From Uloborus plumipes (taxonomy: Eukaryota > Arthropoda > Arachnida > Araneae > Uloboridae), in the NCBI GenBank assembly GCA_038373865.1, contig JAXGGA010006468.1, positions 1-64,000 on the forward strand: 64,000 nucleotides of DNA. The letters are read 5' to 3'. This document shows, piece by piece, positions 20,512 to 32,028 of the stretch. The position numbers and the translations under genes were made by a program. The stretch's first letter is position 1; each line of letters starts with the position of its first letter. The notes beneath the pieces are model-generated. The model had not been told where the DNA came from. It saw only the letters and a program-made list of their open reading frames with translations, and did not search any database.

Positions 20512-20897
20512 CAGTAGCGTCGCTACGGGAGGGCAGGGGAGGGGATGCAGTCCGCCTCGGGTGTCACCCGTCTAGGGGTGACAACCGTAGTGGAACCAGA
20601 AAAATAAGAAAAAAAAAAGAGAAGTAAGAAGAAAGAAAAATGAAAGGAAGAAGAAAAAATAAACCCATATTTACTCTGTTAGACGCAGAAGCATCACTAT
20701 GGGGTTGGGGGGGGGGGTTGGATTTTTTGCCTCGTGACACCCCTTACGGGTGTTACGACTAGGAGTTAAGCAACCAAAATGGTTTTTTTGTTCATGAAAG
20801 ATTCATATGAAAGATTTGGTGTTTATGAAAGATGATGGGGGTGGGGTGCCACCAAGAATTACCGCTCCAGCTGACAATCTTGCTAGCTACGCCACTT
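20512..20897. mobile_element. hAT-family MITE (386 bp) with 8-bp target duplication
   Basis: GGTCTATC is duplicated at 20504-20511 and 20898-20905. The element begins CAGTAGCGTCGCTACG and ends GCTAGCTACGCCACTT. Inside is a GC-rich GGTGTCACCC / GACACCCC pattern familiar from hAT elements with CAGTGGCGTAGC termini. A short plus-strand frame near 20807 is not coding. Confidence 0.88.
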
Positions 20898-20905
20898 GGT
20901 CTATC

Positions 20906-22023
20906 TCTACCAGAACTGTCTTACAATACTGCCTATTGAAGATAATGAACTTTTTAAAAGTATTTTCCTTCTTTTTTTTTGAAGATTTTTCTTTCGTATT
21001 TGTGGTTGCTGTAATGTTTTTTTTTTAATAAATGCTGGAAAACTTACATAGAAAATTTATTAGCTCTTCTTTCAATTATAATGTGAATTACCTTTTTACA
21101 TATGAAAAACTAAATTGCTGCCTTTTAACCGGCAAAGTACGACTAGCAAGGAATAAATTTAACCCTCTTTCGTGTCTTTTTCCTAAAGAGCCACATTGAT
21201 AAAAATAAATATTTGGATTCCAAGTCATAAATGCCATTTTTAAAAAGAAAGTCCGCATAAAATTTCTATTCAAGGATTTTTGTTGTAGTCATAAAACAGA
21301 AGTTTTAGTACTATTTTAATAGACAGTAGCGAACTTTAATGTTTAGATGCAAGTAAAAGCAAAGAATTAATAAATATTCATTAGGTAATTTGGAAGTTCA
21401 ATCGTATTTTATATTTAAAACAAGAAAATGAATGTCAAATGAAGAATGTATTTTTGGCATATTATGAAGTCTTAGAACAGAAATTATTTATTAGATACTT
21501 AAAAAAGCATAAAAAGTCCTGAATATGAAATGCAATTATGGTTTTCGTAGCTCCTTGTCACTTTTATGTATCTTAAGAAATGCATAATTACTAACTTCTT
21601 CATTTCTTTGGATAAAAAATGGTATTTCGAGCTAACCACGTTATTTTTCTTCCTTTATTACCATCCAAATCTCTTTCTTATAATAAGGTTTCGTTAGAAA
21701 CTTTACGCCTTCATTTATTTAAATTGTTCTCGGTTCACAAAATTGGTCTCATGTTTCAGAACTTGTTTTGTATTAATTCGAAACAAAATTTAAATAATCA
21801 AATTGGAATGAATTTTCATTTAGCGTTTTATCTTTTTCAAAATTACACTATGATGACTGATACTGACTGTACTGTTTGAGGCGAGGTTTAAATAACTCCT
21901 TAATCCGAAATGAGCGAATGATAAACGATGCTATAAAATTCTTTATTTGAAATTGAAAGTTTTTGCCACTTTCACATTTCGAAAATTGCACCAAAGAAAT
22001 TGCTCTTGGCTCAAATTATGGCG
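20906..22023. other. Unassigned AT-rich DNA
   Basis: No gene recognised. Confidence 0.3.
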
Positions 22024-22442
22024 CACTTCAAAAAAGAAAGTGGTTTTTACAGTATAATACTGGCAGCAGAGGTTCCGGTTTAAAACTAAAATGCACAGTA
22101 ATAAACTGTAAAATGAGCAATTTTGCAGTTTATTACTATAAAGCAGTAATTTTACAATTTATTCCCATAATTTTACGGTTTATTACCACAAAATCAGCAG
22201 CATTTTACTGCAAAAATAACAGTATACTACTGGCAGCAGATGTTCCAATTTAAAACTGTAAAATGTACAGTAATAAACTAAAATTAGCAATTTTACAGGT
22301 TTATCACTGTAAAGCAGCAGTTTTGCACTTTATTAAGCATAAAATGGGCAATTTTACAACTTTCTGACTGTAAAATTAGCAATTTTATTACTATAAAATT
22401 AGCTGAAAAAACCTGCAAAAACAACATCTATTTTTTATCGTG
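22024..22442 (+). mobile_element. Palindromic TTTTACAGT-family copy 2
   Basis: CACTTCAAAAAAGAAAG start, then TACAGTATAATACTGGCAGC at about 22049-22068 and again near 22211, then alternating AGTAATAAACTG / CAGTTTATTACT modules, ending ATTTTTTATCGTG. Same orientation as copy 1. Confidence 0.8.
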
Positions 22443-22485
22443 TGGCAGTCAATAGAAGTGTTTCTGAGTTTTCTATTGCATAGTG

Positions 22486-22670
22486 CCAATCGGCATCTTC
22501 ACTTGTTTGCGCATGCGCACCGATGCTTCGATGTACTTCCAACTATTCAACAATTGCAGACGACCGGGAAGTTTGCTGTGATTTTGGCTTGGAAAAGTTG
22601 ATTTTGGCTTTCATGTTGAATTCAAGAGAATAAACAGGGTTAATTCTAGCATTACCATTCAAATTCTAGA
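22486..22670 (+). promoter_or_regulatory. Possible promoter and non-coding first exon
   Basis: A CCAAT box (22486-22490) and a perfect 12-bp palindrome TGCGCATGCGCA (22508-22519), identical to the NRF-1 consensus, sit in a locally GC-richer patch. About 150 bp on is AGA|GTAAGT (junction 22670/22671), a near-ideal 5' splice donor. The ATG at 22614 reads only a few codons, so any exon would be untranslated. There is no TATA box. All inferred from motifs; chance is possible. Confidence 0.3.
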
Positions 22671-25458
22671 GTAAGTGTGTATATTTAATCAAACTGTACC
22701 TTTACTGGCTTTGTAACATACTAAAGCAGTGTTAAATTGCGTTTTATATCTCTCGTAATGCTTCGATCCTTTGCAAATAGATCAGCAGATTGAAGTGGAA
22801 AGTTGCTGATAGAAAAATTTCTCTTGTCTGTATCCCTCTTTTTCTTTTATTTATTATACGCATATGCATATATTTAAATGCCATGATTTGCATTTCGTTT
22901 TTAAGTTCGATCTTTCGTTGCGTTATTTATATCAACTCTGCATTAGCTATGCGTTTTACTGCGCTACATCAGTTAAAATGAATAGATCGTTCAACATTTG
23001 TTTTGATTTTTACTTAGTCAAAAAGCTTTTTGCCAAATAAAACAATGCTTTTAGACCAAGGTCGTAGGCAGCATGACTATTCAGGGTAGGCCAAAAATGT
23101 TTTCGGACATTCTAACATCAAAAATAAATAAACAAATAAATAAATTAATGTAAAAAGTAACAATGAATAATAAAAATTGCTAGCTTCGAAATGAGAATTT
23201 AGAAATTATCTACCAACACACAGCTTTGATTTTTATTAAAACTCGTTGTGGACCAAAATTACTACATATTGAATATGCTACAAACCTGTAGTTCTGACAG
23301 CATCTTAATATAACTTCTCTTGCAAAACTGCTACGTGATGGCTACAAATGGTTATGCCGTTTGTGGCATAACCATTTATTTGTTTTCAATTTCACTGAAG
23401 CATTATTTGTATAGCCGCAGTTGCCGTTGCAACATCCTACTGCTCCGCAATCTCCCCCATATAAATTAGGCTTCTAGAGCAAATACAACTGTTATCTTTT
23501 GGACTACTAAACTATAGTCGACCGTATAAAAAATCCTACTGCAAAAGAAGATCAGATAGTTTAAAAATCATTTGTCCGCAATAACCTTTGCTGCGATGTT
23601 GCGTCGGAATTAAAAACTGATTTCTTATAACGCTCTATTATCAGGTAAGCTTTTTGAGGACAATGGAGCTACGAGCTAGCGAGATTTTTATACATAACAT
23701 ATAAAGTGGGGAGATAACTTTATTGGTTTACATGATCTTTTTGGCCCACTCACACCCTATATATTTAAACATTTGTTGAGTTTGCAAAAAAAAAAAAAAA
23801 AAAAACCTATTTGATACTAATAACAATACGTTTTAAACAATCAACTAATAAATCCAAACTTTTACATGCATGGACGGTGAAAGCTCAAAAATAGAATAAG
23901 CTCTTTCAAAAATTATAAAATTGAGGGTTGTTAAATCATGCAGTTGGTGGGGAAAAACTGTTAAATTTGTAAATAGAGCTATATTTTCAAATGAATGGGG
24001 TGGTCAGGAAAGAAAATTTAGAAAATGGAAGCATCAAAATGAATACCGCAAGATGAAGATTTGAGTAAGAAATAAAAATGTGAAATATTAAGCATCAAAC
24101 CATTATGGTGGTAAGATTAGAACGAAATAAATAAGTAAATAAAATAAAGGAATAATTAAATAAATAGATTCCCCGTTTTTTTGCATTAAGATAGATAGTG
24201 ATAACATAAATAAAGCAGAATTCTGACTTTGTTTGTATTTGCCCTATTCACTTTTATTTCTTACTCTGTATTTTACTGTACTTTGAAACTAGTTTTAATT
24301 GAAGTCCAAAAAGATGTAGTAATAAACCCAGGTCAAACTACGAGCTTCGTTTTTTTCCTTTTTTTTCGTATTAGGAAGGGGGCAGGAGATGAGTAGACTA
24401 TGGAGAGAAGCAATTATTCGAATAAAAAAGACACAGCTGGTAATGTCATTTGGAGAGCATACAAAATTTCGAAACTGGGACTAGAATAAAAATTATGCTT
24501 TATCTCCTGATGACTCGATGCTGTTTTCGAAATTACGTCGCGTTTCTAGTTTTTTAGCTTTTGTTTGTTATTTAATAATCAAGATATTTTTATATTTTGA
24601 ATATGGAAATGTTTTGACATTGTTTACACGTTTTGGAGGTTCATTTTTTCTTTTTAATTTTCTGAACAGTTAGAAGTGCTGAAATACAAATTTAATGTGA
24701 TGCACAAACATATTTAGACTTTAATGAACGACTCGCTTACAAAATAAAGAACACATAGCTTCGTTATTCTTTTTTCTTCTTTATTTACTAAAATAATTAA
24801 AAAAATATTATTAATGTGATACTTTTTTACGTCTTCGTTCAGATGCATATGGCATTTAATTTCGGTCTCAGCAGAAACGATTACGCAATAATTTAAAATT
24901 TTATACAATCAATGGAAAACTGAGGCCAAATCCACGTAATCTAGACACTAAAATATCTGTATGAAATTAGTCGCATTGTTTTAGTTCTTCTTTGTTCGCA
25001 AAAAATAATTTTGTGTCTTAAAACCGATCAAATTTTTGTCAACATTTATTTATTTCTTCCAAGGGAAAAAAGGTTAAGACATTAAAATATCTTTTTATGA
25101 ACGTATGGATTTCAGTTATGGAAGTCGTTTTGACTTTCCTGTAAAAAAACAATACGAAACTTTTCTTTTAGAGTTTATTTTTTCCAAGCGAACTTATATC
25201 CTTACAAATGTAACATGTTTTCATCAATCACGAGTTGCGATAAGAGCCTACTCGTTCGGTTTTTGTTTTCTACAAATGGCTTTGGGGGCTTGACCGTACC
25301 TTTATTTATACCCGACCCTTTCTCATTTACATAATTTTCTTTAGACAAAAACGGCAGAGGCACAGGTCCAAAAATCAAAGGATGATACTCTGCGGCCAAG
25401 TGATAGTATTAAGCACATCGTGATTGCTTAAGAAATTGCAAACTATATTTTAAGGGTC
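22671..25458. other. Unassigned AT-rich DNA
   Basis: Nothing recognised beyond homopolymer runs (poly-A at about 23786-23805). Confidence 0.3.
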
Positions 25459-25690
25459 AAGTGGATAAAGGTGATATGTGACAATTTTTGAAACTTACTC
25501 TTCACCATTGATGAAGTAGTTAAGTCCATCAGTATCATATCCGCCTTAGGCACAGAAATGATTGGTAACTAAGAATATGACCCCGTTTTACCCGTTGTGC
25601 CAAATCCATTAAAAAAAAAAAATAACACAATATTTTTTGAAAGCTTTTTCTAGAAGTTAAAAAAAAATTACATTTCACCTTTATCCACTT
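25459..25690. mobile_element. Small MITE-like inverted repeat
   Basis: A 21-bp inverted pair (AAGTGGATAAAGGTGA... at 25459-25479, ...TCACCTTTATCCACTT at 25670-25690) with one mismatch bounds 232 bp of non-coding DNA. No clear target duplication. Confidence 0.6.
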
Positions 25691-25963
25691 CACTTGTAAA
25701 AACGCTATTAGTATGATTTTTTAAATAGTAAAAGAACGTGCTTCTTTGATTTAGTAGAGAACAGTGAAGTGTTCACTGCTTTATGAAAAACATCCTCTTT
25801 ATCCAGAGAGATATTTACTGTCAAATATTTGTATTAATTTTTCTGTGCAAATTTTTTCTTTTTTTTAAAGTGATTATTAACAAGTTACGTTAAATGAATA
25901 CAAAATATATTTTTCAAATATATACCTGTTTATTTATTATATATATGATGAGGAATGGCTACC

Positions 25964-26213
25964 CTATAAAAAAATTGTTGTTTTTACAGTATAATACTGA
26001 AAGCAGAGGTTTTAGTTTAAAACTCTAAAATCGCAGTAATAAACTGTAAAACTAGCTATTTTTTAGTTTATTACTGTAAAAAAAAGCAATTTTACAGTTT
26101 ATTACTGTAAATTAGCAATTTTACAGTTTATTAATGTAAACTAGCAATTTTACAGTTTAGTACTGTAAAATTAGCTGTGTTACGATTCAAAACAACATTC
26201 ATTTTTTACAGTG
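25964..26213 (+). mobile_element. Palindromic TTTTACAGT-family copy 3
   Basis: Starts CTATAAAAAAATTGTTG and ends ATTTTTTACAGTG, then TA. The inside has at least four near-perfect 29-30-bp units of TTACTGTAAATTAGCAATTT type (26060-26170). Confidence 0.8.
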
Positions 26214-28765
26214 TATGTCCACAATAAGCTCAGATCTAAAAACGCTGTGCATTTTTTATTTACTTTTTATCCACTTCTGATTGAGTGACTTCGCAGCAAG
26301 AAATTTACGAGTAATCCAACTTCAAGATAGAATTACGAAAGTCGTGAAGATTACAACACAAAGAATAAGATGTCACGTAGTAACAAGAACCTTCTTCTAC
26401 CAGTTTCCTGGTAATGAAGACTTCCTTTATTTCCTGGGAAAAGGATTTTCCTTTGATGTTACCTTTCAAAGCAGTCAACGTTCCTTGAGTTTTATCTCCT
26501 GATTATTAGTGTGAAATTGCTTTTTCGTACTGTACAGGTGCGTTTTTTATGGTTTCAGTACATCTTTTTTATGAAATCGCACTTAATTGGGTCAATAAAA
26601 ATGAAACAAAGGAGGGAAAAAAGTAATGGGTTGGAAAGTTTTCAAGACAATGGACAATAATTTTGACTGTTTAAAATTTTTGCTTATTTCAGCTAAGAAA
26701 TGGATCGCTATAGTACATTTCGGGGGACGTATAGGGTAAATCTGTCTTTTTGTGTGTTATGTTGCTATAAAGTGAAAAAAAATGAATAATTCTCTATAGT
26801 GTTGCATGTGAATTTCTTGATAAAACGCTGAAATACACTCAACATTTTTAACGTGACGAAAGCCTAAAACATTTTTTGCCTTGAATTTTTAATTGCATTT
26901 GTTTAAAACTCAGCAAGATTATTCATTATACTCTTGTTCGCTTAGAGCTACATCTTTAACCAGTTGGTTGAATGACGTCAGCGGTTAGTGCGGTGAACGC
27001 CTGTTATGTGTTTTCATTTACGATCGGTTAACCGGTAGATCTATTAAAACGCGCGCGGTCAGTCACCCGGTTAATCGGTGCAAGTGGTAGCTCTATTCAA
27101 ACACAAGCGAAAACTTATCAAATATTTTTTGACTCAAGATTAAAAAAATAATTATAAGAGCTCTATTTTTTTGTGAGAAACTTACACCTTTTTCTGCACA
27201 AGAAAAAACATTTCCTTGCAGACCAAACAGCAATGTATTCTTCAATTTTCAACTCTTTGTCAAAAGTCAGATGATGCAATCAAAATCTTAACTAAATAAC
27301 TTAAAACAAAGACTTTATTCAAATATTTTCATTTCCTCACAAGAACATATATACGGTCAATTTTAAAAGTAGATATTATGCTGTATTTATTTTAATACAT
27401 TTTTTTTTTAAATTTTAGTTGTGATCATTATTAAAACAGATAATGTGAAACCATATTGATGCCAGCTTAATTCTCAGTCAGTTTCGGCAAGTTAAATATG
27501 GTGGATATTTGCTATAATTTTATTTTGTCTTTAATTAAAATGAAATATTAAAAAAAAATAATAAATTAATACGATTCCAAATGTCATATTACCATAGCTA
27601 TGGTTACACAGTTAAACTTATGCATGCTATTTTATGCATGCTTTCGGTAACTGATAATATTTGCAAAAAAAGAAGAGAGAGAGAGAGAGAGATAAAAACT
27701 CATAATAAAAGAATACAATAAGAAAACAAACCAGTTGAAATTTAAGCTGAAAAAATTAAGAATAACATTAAATCAATTACTTCTAAAAAACGGCTGATTA
27801 CAATAAAGCGTTGCTAAAAATGGCTGAATACAACATACATTCTGAGCTTACAACATGTATGTTACTTTACTCGATACACGATTTCAACTTTTCTAAACAA
27901 GGCCATCCCTTTGTACATATTCAATAGAGTTAAATTAATAAAACACAAATTCAACTACAAAGTTTACTTGAACTTAGCTAAATTTTTATAAAGTACAGGT
28001 CTCGTAAATTTAAATAGTCGATTTACTCTCCTATTATTAATCAAAGCAATATAACTTTAAATGAAATTGATCTACCATTGCCAAATATTGACATTGCCAT
28101 CGAATTTGCCTAAGAATATTTTGTATATTAAACATACGTAAATGGGCAACTGATGTCAAAGAGTCAAAGAGCTTCTTTTAATGAGCTATTATACACAAAT
28201 GTGTTGATCCTTCAAATAGGTTTCGAAATGTCAAAAAGTGATTTTTCATAGTCCATCAATATGCCTTATTCACACTCAACTGTGAATGAAAATATGCCCT
28301 GACTTGCTTCAGTTCGAAACTTCCAGAAAAATCATTTTATGAAGCATCAGCAGAATACTTAAGTTGAAAAAAAGTCACTATTGAATAAAGCTTTTGATTT
28401 TGAAGCAAGTTTCCTGCAATTCATGCATTGTTTCTTAGAAGTTTGACATCGTACGTGTATGGACTTCAACCTTAGAGTATAAATTTTAAGAACATGTTTT
28501 TATTCGTAGAAAAGATCCAGAAAATTCTAAGATTTATGCGAGCTTCCACGAGACATGAATAGTTCAGCAACTCACGAGCCTACATTTCCGATCAAGAAAT
28601 GAGGTTGTGTCCAGCAACTGAGATGAACGATGGAAGATAATTTATGTATATATTGGCCTTTTTGTTTTGCATATAAGCTGTAAAAATTGTTTATGCGTTA
28701 AAACTGAAGAAAATTCATCCTGGTAGATTATTGCATTTTCATATTTAGAAAGGGGTAGCAACAAA
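26214..28765. other. Unassigned DNA with a CpG-rich patch at 26960-27100
   Basis: No gene recognised. 26960-27100 carries a CRE palindrome TGACGTCA (26973-26980), GATCGGTTAACCGG, and a CpG run AACGCGCGCGGTC. AGAGCTAC near 26945 and GTAGCTCT near 27089 are inverted. Short palindromes lie at 27595-27650 and a (GA)n tract at about 27675-27693. An open frame at 26281-26502 has no recognisable homology. Confidence 0.3.
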
Positions 28766-28772
28766 GAGCTGC

Positions 28773-29157
<385 letters not shown>

Positions 29158-30459
29158 ATGTATATATATATGTATATATTTGTAAATCAGCAGTATGTGA
29201 ATCAAATGTTATTTCTCGTTCTTTGTGCGTTATTATACCTAAAAAAATAATGCAATGATTCGGAAGATGTTTGGTGTACAAGTGAACTTGTACGGGAATA
29301 GGTCCAGATTCAATTGTGGCTGCAATCACGTCAAAAATTAACATTGTTTGTTCAAATTATAATCAGCTAAATTAAATCAACAACGGGAAGGTTGAGTTAT
29401 ATTAAAATAATTTCACTTAAAATTGCTTCAAGAGCAGTAAAGAGTTCGAAATTTAACTATATATCAAATTACTCAAAATTTGACAGTGATATCTAAATTT
29501 GACGGACTCATTAATAAATAAATAAAAAAAAAAGATTCCTTCGCAACTTCAGTAGTGGAATGTCACTCATTTAAGGTATTGGAACTAATTGAAAGAATGG
29601 ATTTTTCTGTGAATGAATGAATTTGTTTCAAACTGCTGAGTTTTATAAATTTTAAATTATAACGTTTTTGAAAATGAATTTTTAACTACAACATGCTTGT
29701 TTCTTCATGTATGTGTACTAAAAAACTTGAAAAAGACAAAGTAAATAAATAAATAAAACTAAAATATTAAAGAATTGATAAATAAATATGAATTTTTCTT
29801 CGGAGCACTTCACCATTTTCAAAAGAAAAAAACATTAATAAATACTTGTTAAATATTAATTTAGAGGTGAACAGTTATTTTTTGTTTTATATGAAAGGAA
29901 AAGAGGAAAAGAAATTTTTTCCACCTTATATTTTGTGTTCTTTCCCCCTACATTGAAGTCATCTACGAAAAAACAATAAATTATGTAACATTTTTTTTGC
30001 ATAATTTCTTTTCTTTCGAACTGAAATTATGTTTTAACCTTAAATAAAACCAGACTTACATGAAGAAAATTGTAATATTATTATTATGCTAAAAGTTTCC
30101 ATAAAGTTAACCGTAATGCAAGAAATAACAAGACTTATATTTTGTCTTAGGTTTTTATGCTGCATGCAATGTAAACATTTTTTTAATCCTCCGAAATTCG
30201 GAATACAATCTAAAAGTCTCAGAAGATATTATGAACAAACTTAACCCAAGACACAGCTGCTTGATTTGAGAACAAAATAATTTTTATCTACGATAGGAGT
30301 TATTTGGCTTTATATATTTAATCTTAAGATTGATTTTAATACTTTATAAGTTCATTATTATTTTCGGTTTTTCGACTAATCATACATTAGGAGGTATAGT
30401 AATAAAACCTTTATTCGACAGTAATTATCTGTCCTTATTCTTTCCTATTGAAAATACTT
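29158..30459. other. Unassigned AT-rich DNA
   Basis: After a short TA-rich stretch (29158-29182) nothing is recognised. Confidence 0.3.
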
Positions 30460-30865
30460 CCCTAGCAGCATCATCTCATCGGCCGATGATCGGCCATTCA
30501 TCGAAACCCGATGAAATTCTCATCGGCCGATGATCCAATATGTCTCATCGGCCGAGCAGAATCCGAGCAGCAAAATCCGATGAGAATACGATGAGATTTG
30601 GAGCAATTTACGAGCAGAACAGTCCCGTGCCGAGGAATTTCATCGGGAAACTTGATCGGAAGGATATCGTTCTCCGATGGAATATAGCTCCTCTTATTTT
30701 CATCGGGAAAGTTGATCGGAAGGATATCGCTTTCCGATGAAAAGTAGCTCATCGAAAACCGTGCTCGGATACTGATCGGAACGATGTCATCGTGCGTTAC
30801 AGGATCAGTTTACGAGGAGTTTGTTGATCGGCCGAGCGAAATCCGATGAGTTGATGCTACTTGGG
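30460..30865. mobile_element. CATCGG-rich MITE with 23-bp-class inverted ends
   Basis: Termini CCCTAGCAGCATCATCTCAT (from 30460) and ATGAGTTGATGCTACTTGGG (to 30865) are inverted. The body is crowded with CATCGG/CCGATG words, among them CATCGGCCGATGATCGGCC. A 60-bp unit is directly duplicated at 30638-30697 and 30698-30757. No clear target duplication, and the superfamily is not assigned. Confidence 0.75.
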
Positions 30866-30906
30866 TTACTTTCGTCAGATTTATTAAAAGTTAGTCCTAA
30901 ATTTTT

Positions 30907-31979
30907 ACTTTCTTCTATATCTAATATATAGAAGAAAGTATTGGTTTCGTGAAAATTCTCGAATGTCGAATTTTGACGGATTTGCACGTTTTGAGGTGCG
31001 CTGAGTCCATTTCGACCATTTTTGGAAAATGTCTGTGTGTCTATGTGTCTGTCTGTGTGTGAGTCTGTATGTGTGTGACCAGTTTTTGTGGCCGCGCTAG
31101 AGCAAAAACTACTGCATGAAATCGAACAAAAATTTTTGCACATATATACCACTATGTGAACTGGTGCACCTGACTTTTTTTAGCGAATTCCTCCAAGGGG
31201 GTGGAGCAATCGCACGTGTTCTGCGCGGGGGTGATTGCTATATCTCAGGAAGTAACCGGCGGAATCAAACAAAAATTGGTCCATAGGTAGACTCTACTAA
31301 GTACAGGTGCTGATTCAATTTGTTTGTCAATATCTCGAAGGGGGGTGGAGCAATCGCACGTGTTCTGCGCGGGGGTGACTGCTATATCTCAGGAAGTAAC
31401 CGGCGGAATCAAACGAAAATTGGTCCATGGGTAGACCCTGTTGAGTACAGGTGCTGATTCAATTTGTGTGTCTATATCTCGAAGGGGGGTGGAGCAATCA
31501 AAAGTGCTTATTTTGTCATTGCACCTACTGTATCTCGGGAAATATTGCTGCGATTTGAATGAAATTTGGAATAACAGTAACCCAATAAGGAAGAACATCG
31601 ATTAAATTTTGCAATCGCCCCAGGGGGAGGGTGGGGTGATTTTTGCGCTTAGTCAACAATGCGAAAAATTAATTCATTAAAAAATCGCTTTCACGCTATT
31701 TAATTATAAAAACATCTGAAAACTTTCAATGATTTGAAATTTTTAACTGTTGCCAATTTCTTTTTACTAACAAATAAAATGTTTGCAATTAATCTAAACA
31801 AGGCTTTTGCAATGATTTCCAATTTCGCTCATTGAAACATTTCTGCATTTGCAGGGTTATTATGATAATTGGGAAATTGGAGCTGTCTCCAATTATTCGG
31901 GCGAGTACGTATTTTATTTTGTAACCGGAATTCATAAGATAGATATAGAAGAAAGTTTCGTGACGGCCACGACAGCTAG
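30907..31979 (+). mobile_element. Helentron/Helitron2-like non-autonomous element with 144-bp tandem repeats
   Basis: The left end has ACTTTCTTCTATATCTA (30907-30923); the right has its exact inverse TAGATATAGAAGAAAGT (31940-31956), followed by TCGTG/CACGA, a 5-bp hairpin (31958-31972), and terminal CTAG (31976-31979). Asymmetric subterminal inverted repeats plus a 3' hairpin and internal tandem repeats are the Helentron-associated (INE-1-like) layout. A TCTGTGTGTC-rich microsatellite (31028-31078) and a 144-bp array lie inside. Left boundary uncertain. No Rep/helicase coding sequence. Confidence 0.55.
31201..31560 (+). repeat. 144-bp tandem repeat, about 2.4 copies
   Basis: Units starting GTGGAGCAATC at 31201, 31345 and 31489. 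The first two are nearly identical (GCACGTGTTCTGCGCGGGGG, AAGTAACCGGCGGAATCAAA); the third diverges after GTGGAGCAATCA. Confidence 0.92.
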
Positions 31980-31987
31980 TTTTGAGT

Positions 31988-32028
31988 GTGTTCCGATTCA
32001 CCTTTTTTAGCCGGGTCAATCGGAACAC
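31988..32028. repeat. Short hairpin
   Basis: GTGTTCCGATT (31988-31998) and AATCGGAACAC (32018-32028) form an 11-bp perfect stem with a 19-base loop, directly after the Helentron-like terminus. Confidence 0.7.

Noticed and set aside
24505..24545. CTGATGA followed by GAAA, a possible third hammerhead
   Set aside because: No stem II that leaves GAAA free, no matching stem I, and no minimal stem III.
26281..26502. A 73-residue plus-strand frame of fairly balanced composition
   Set aside because: No domain, no convincing start context or splice sites, and no homology I recognise.
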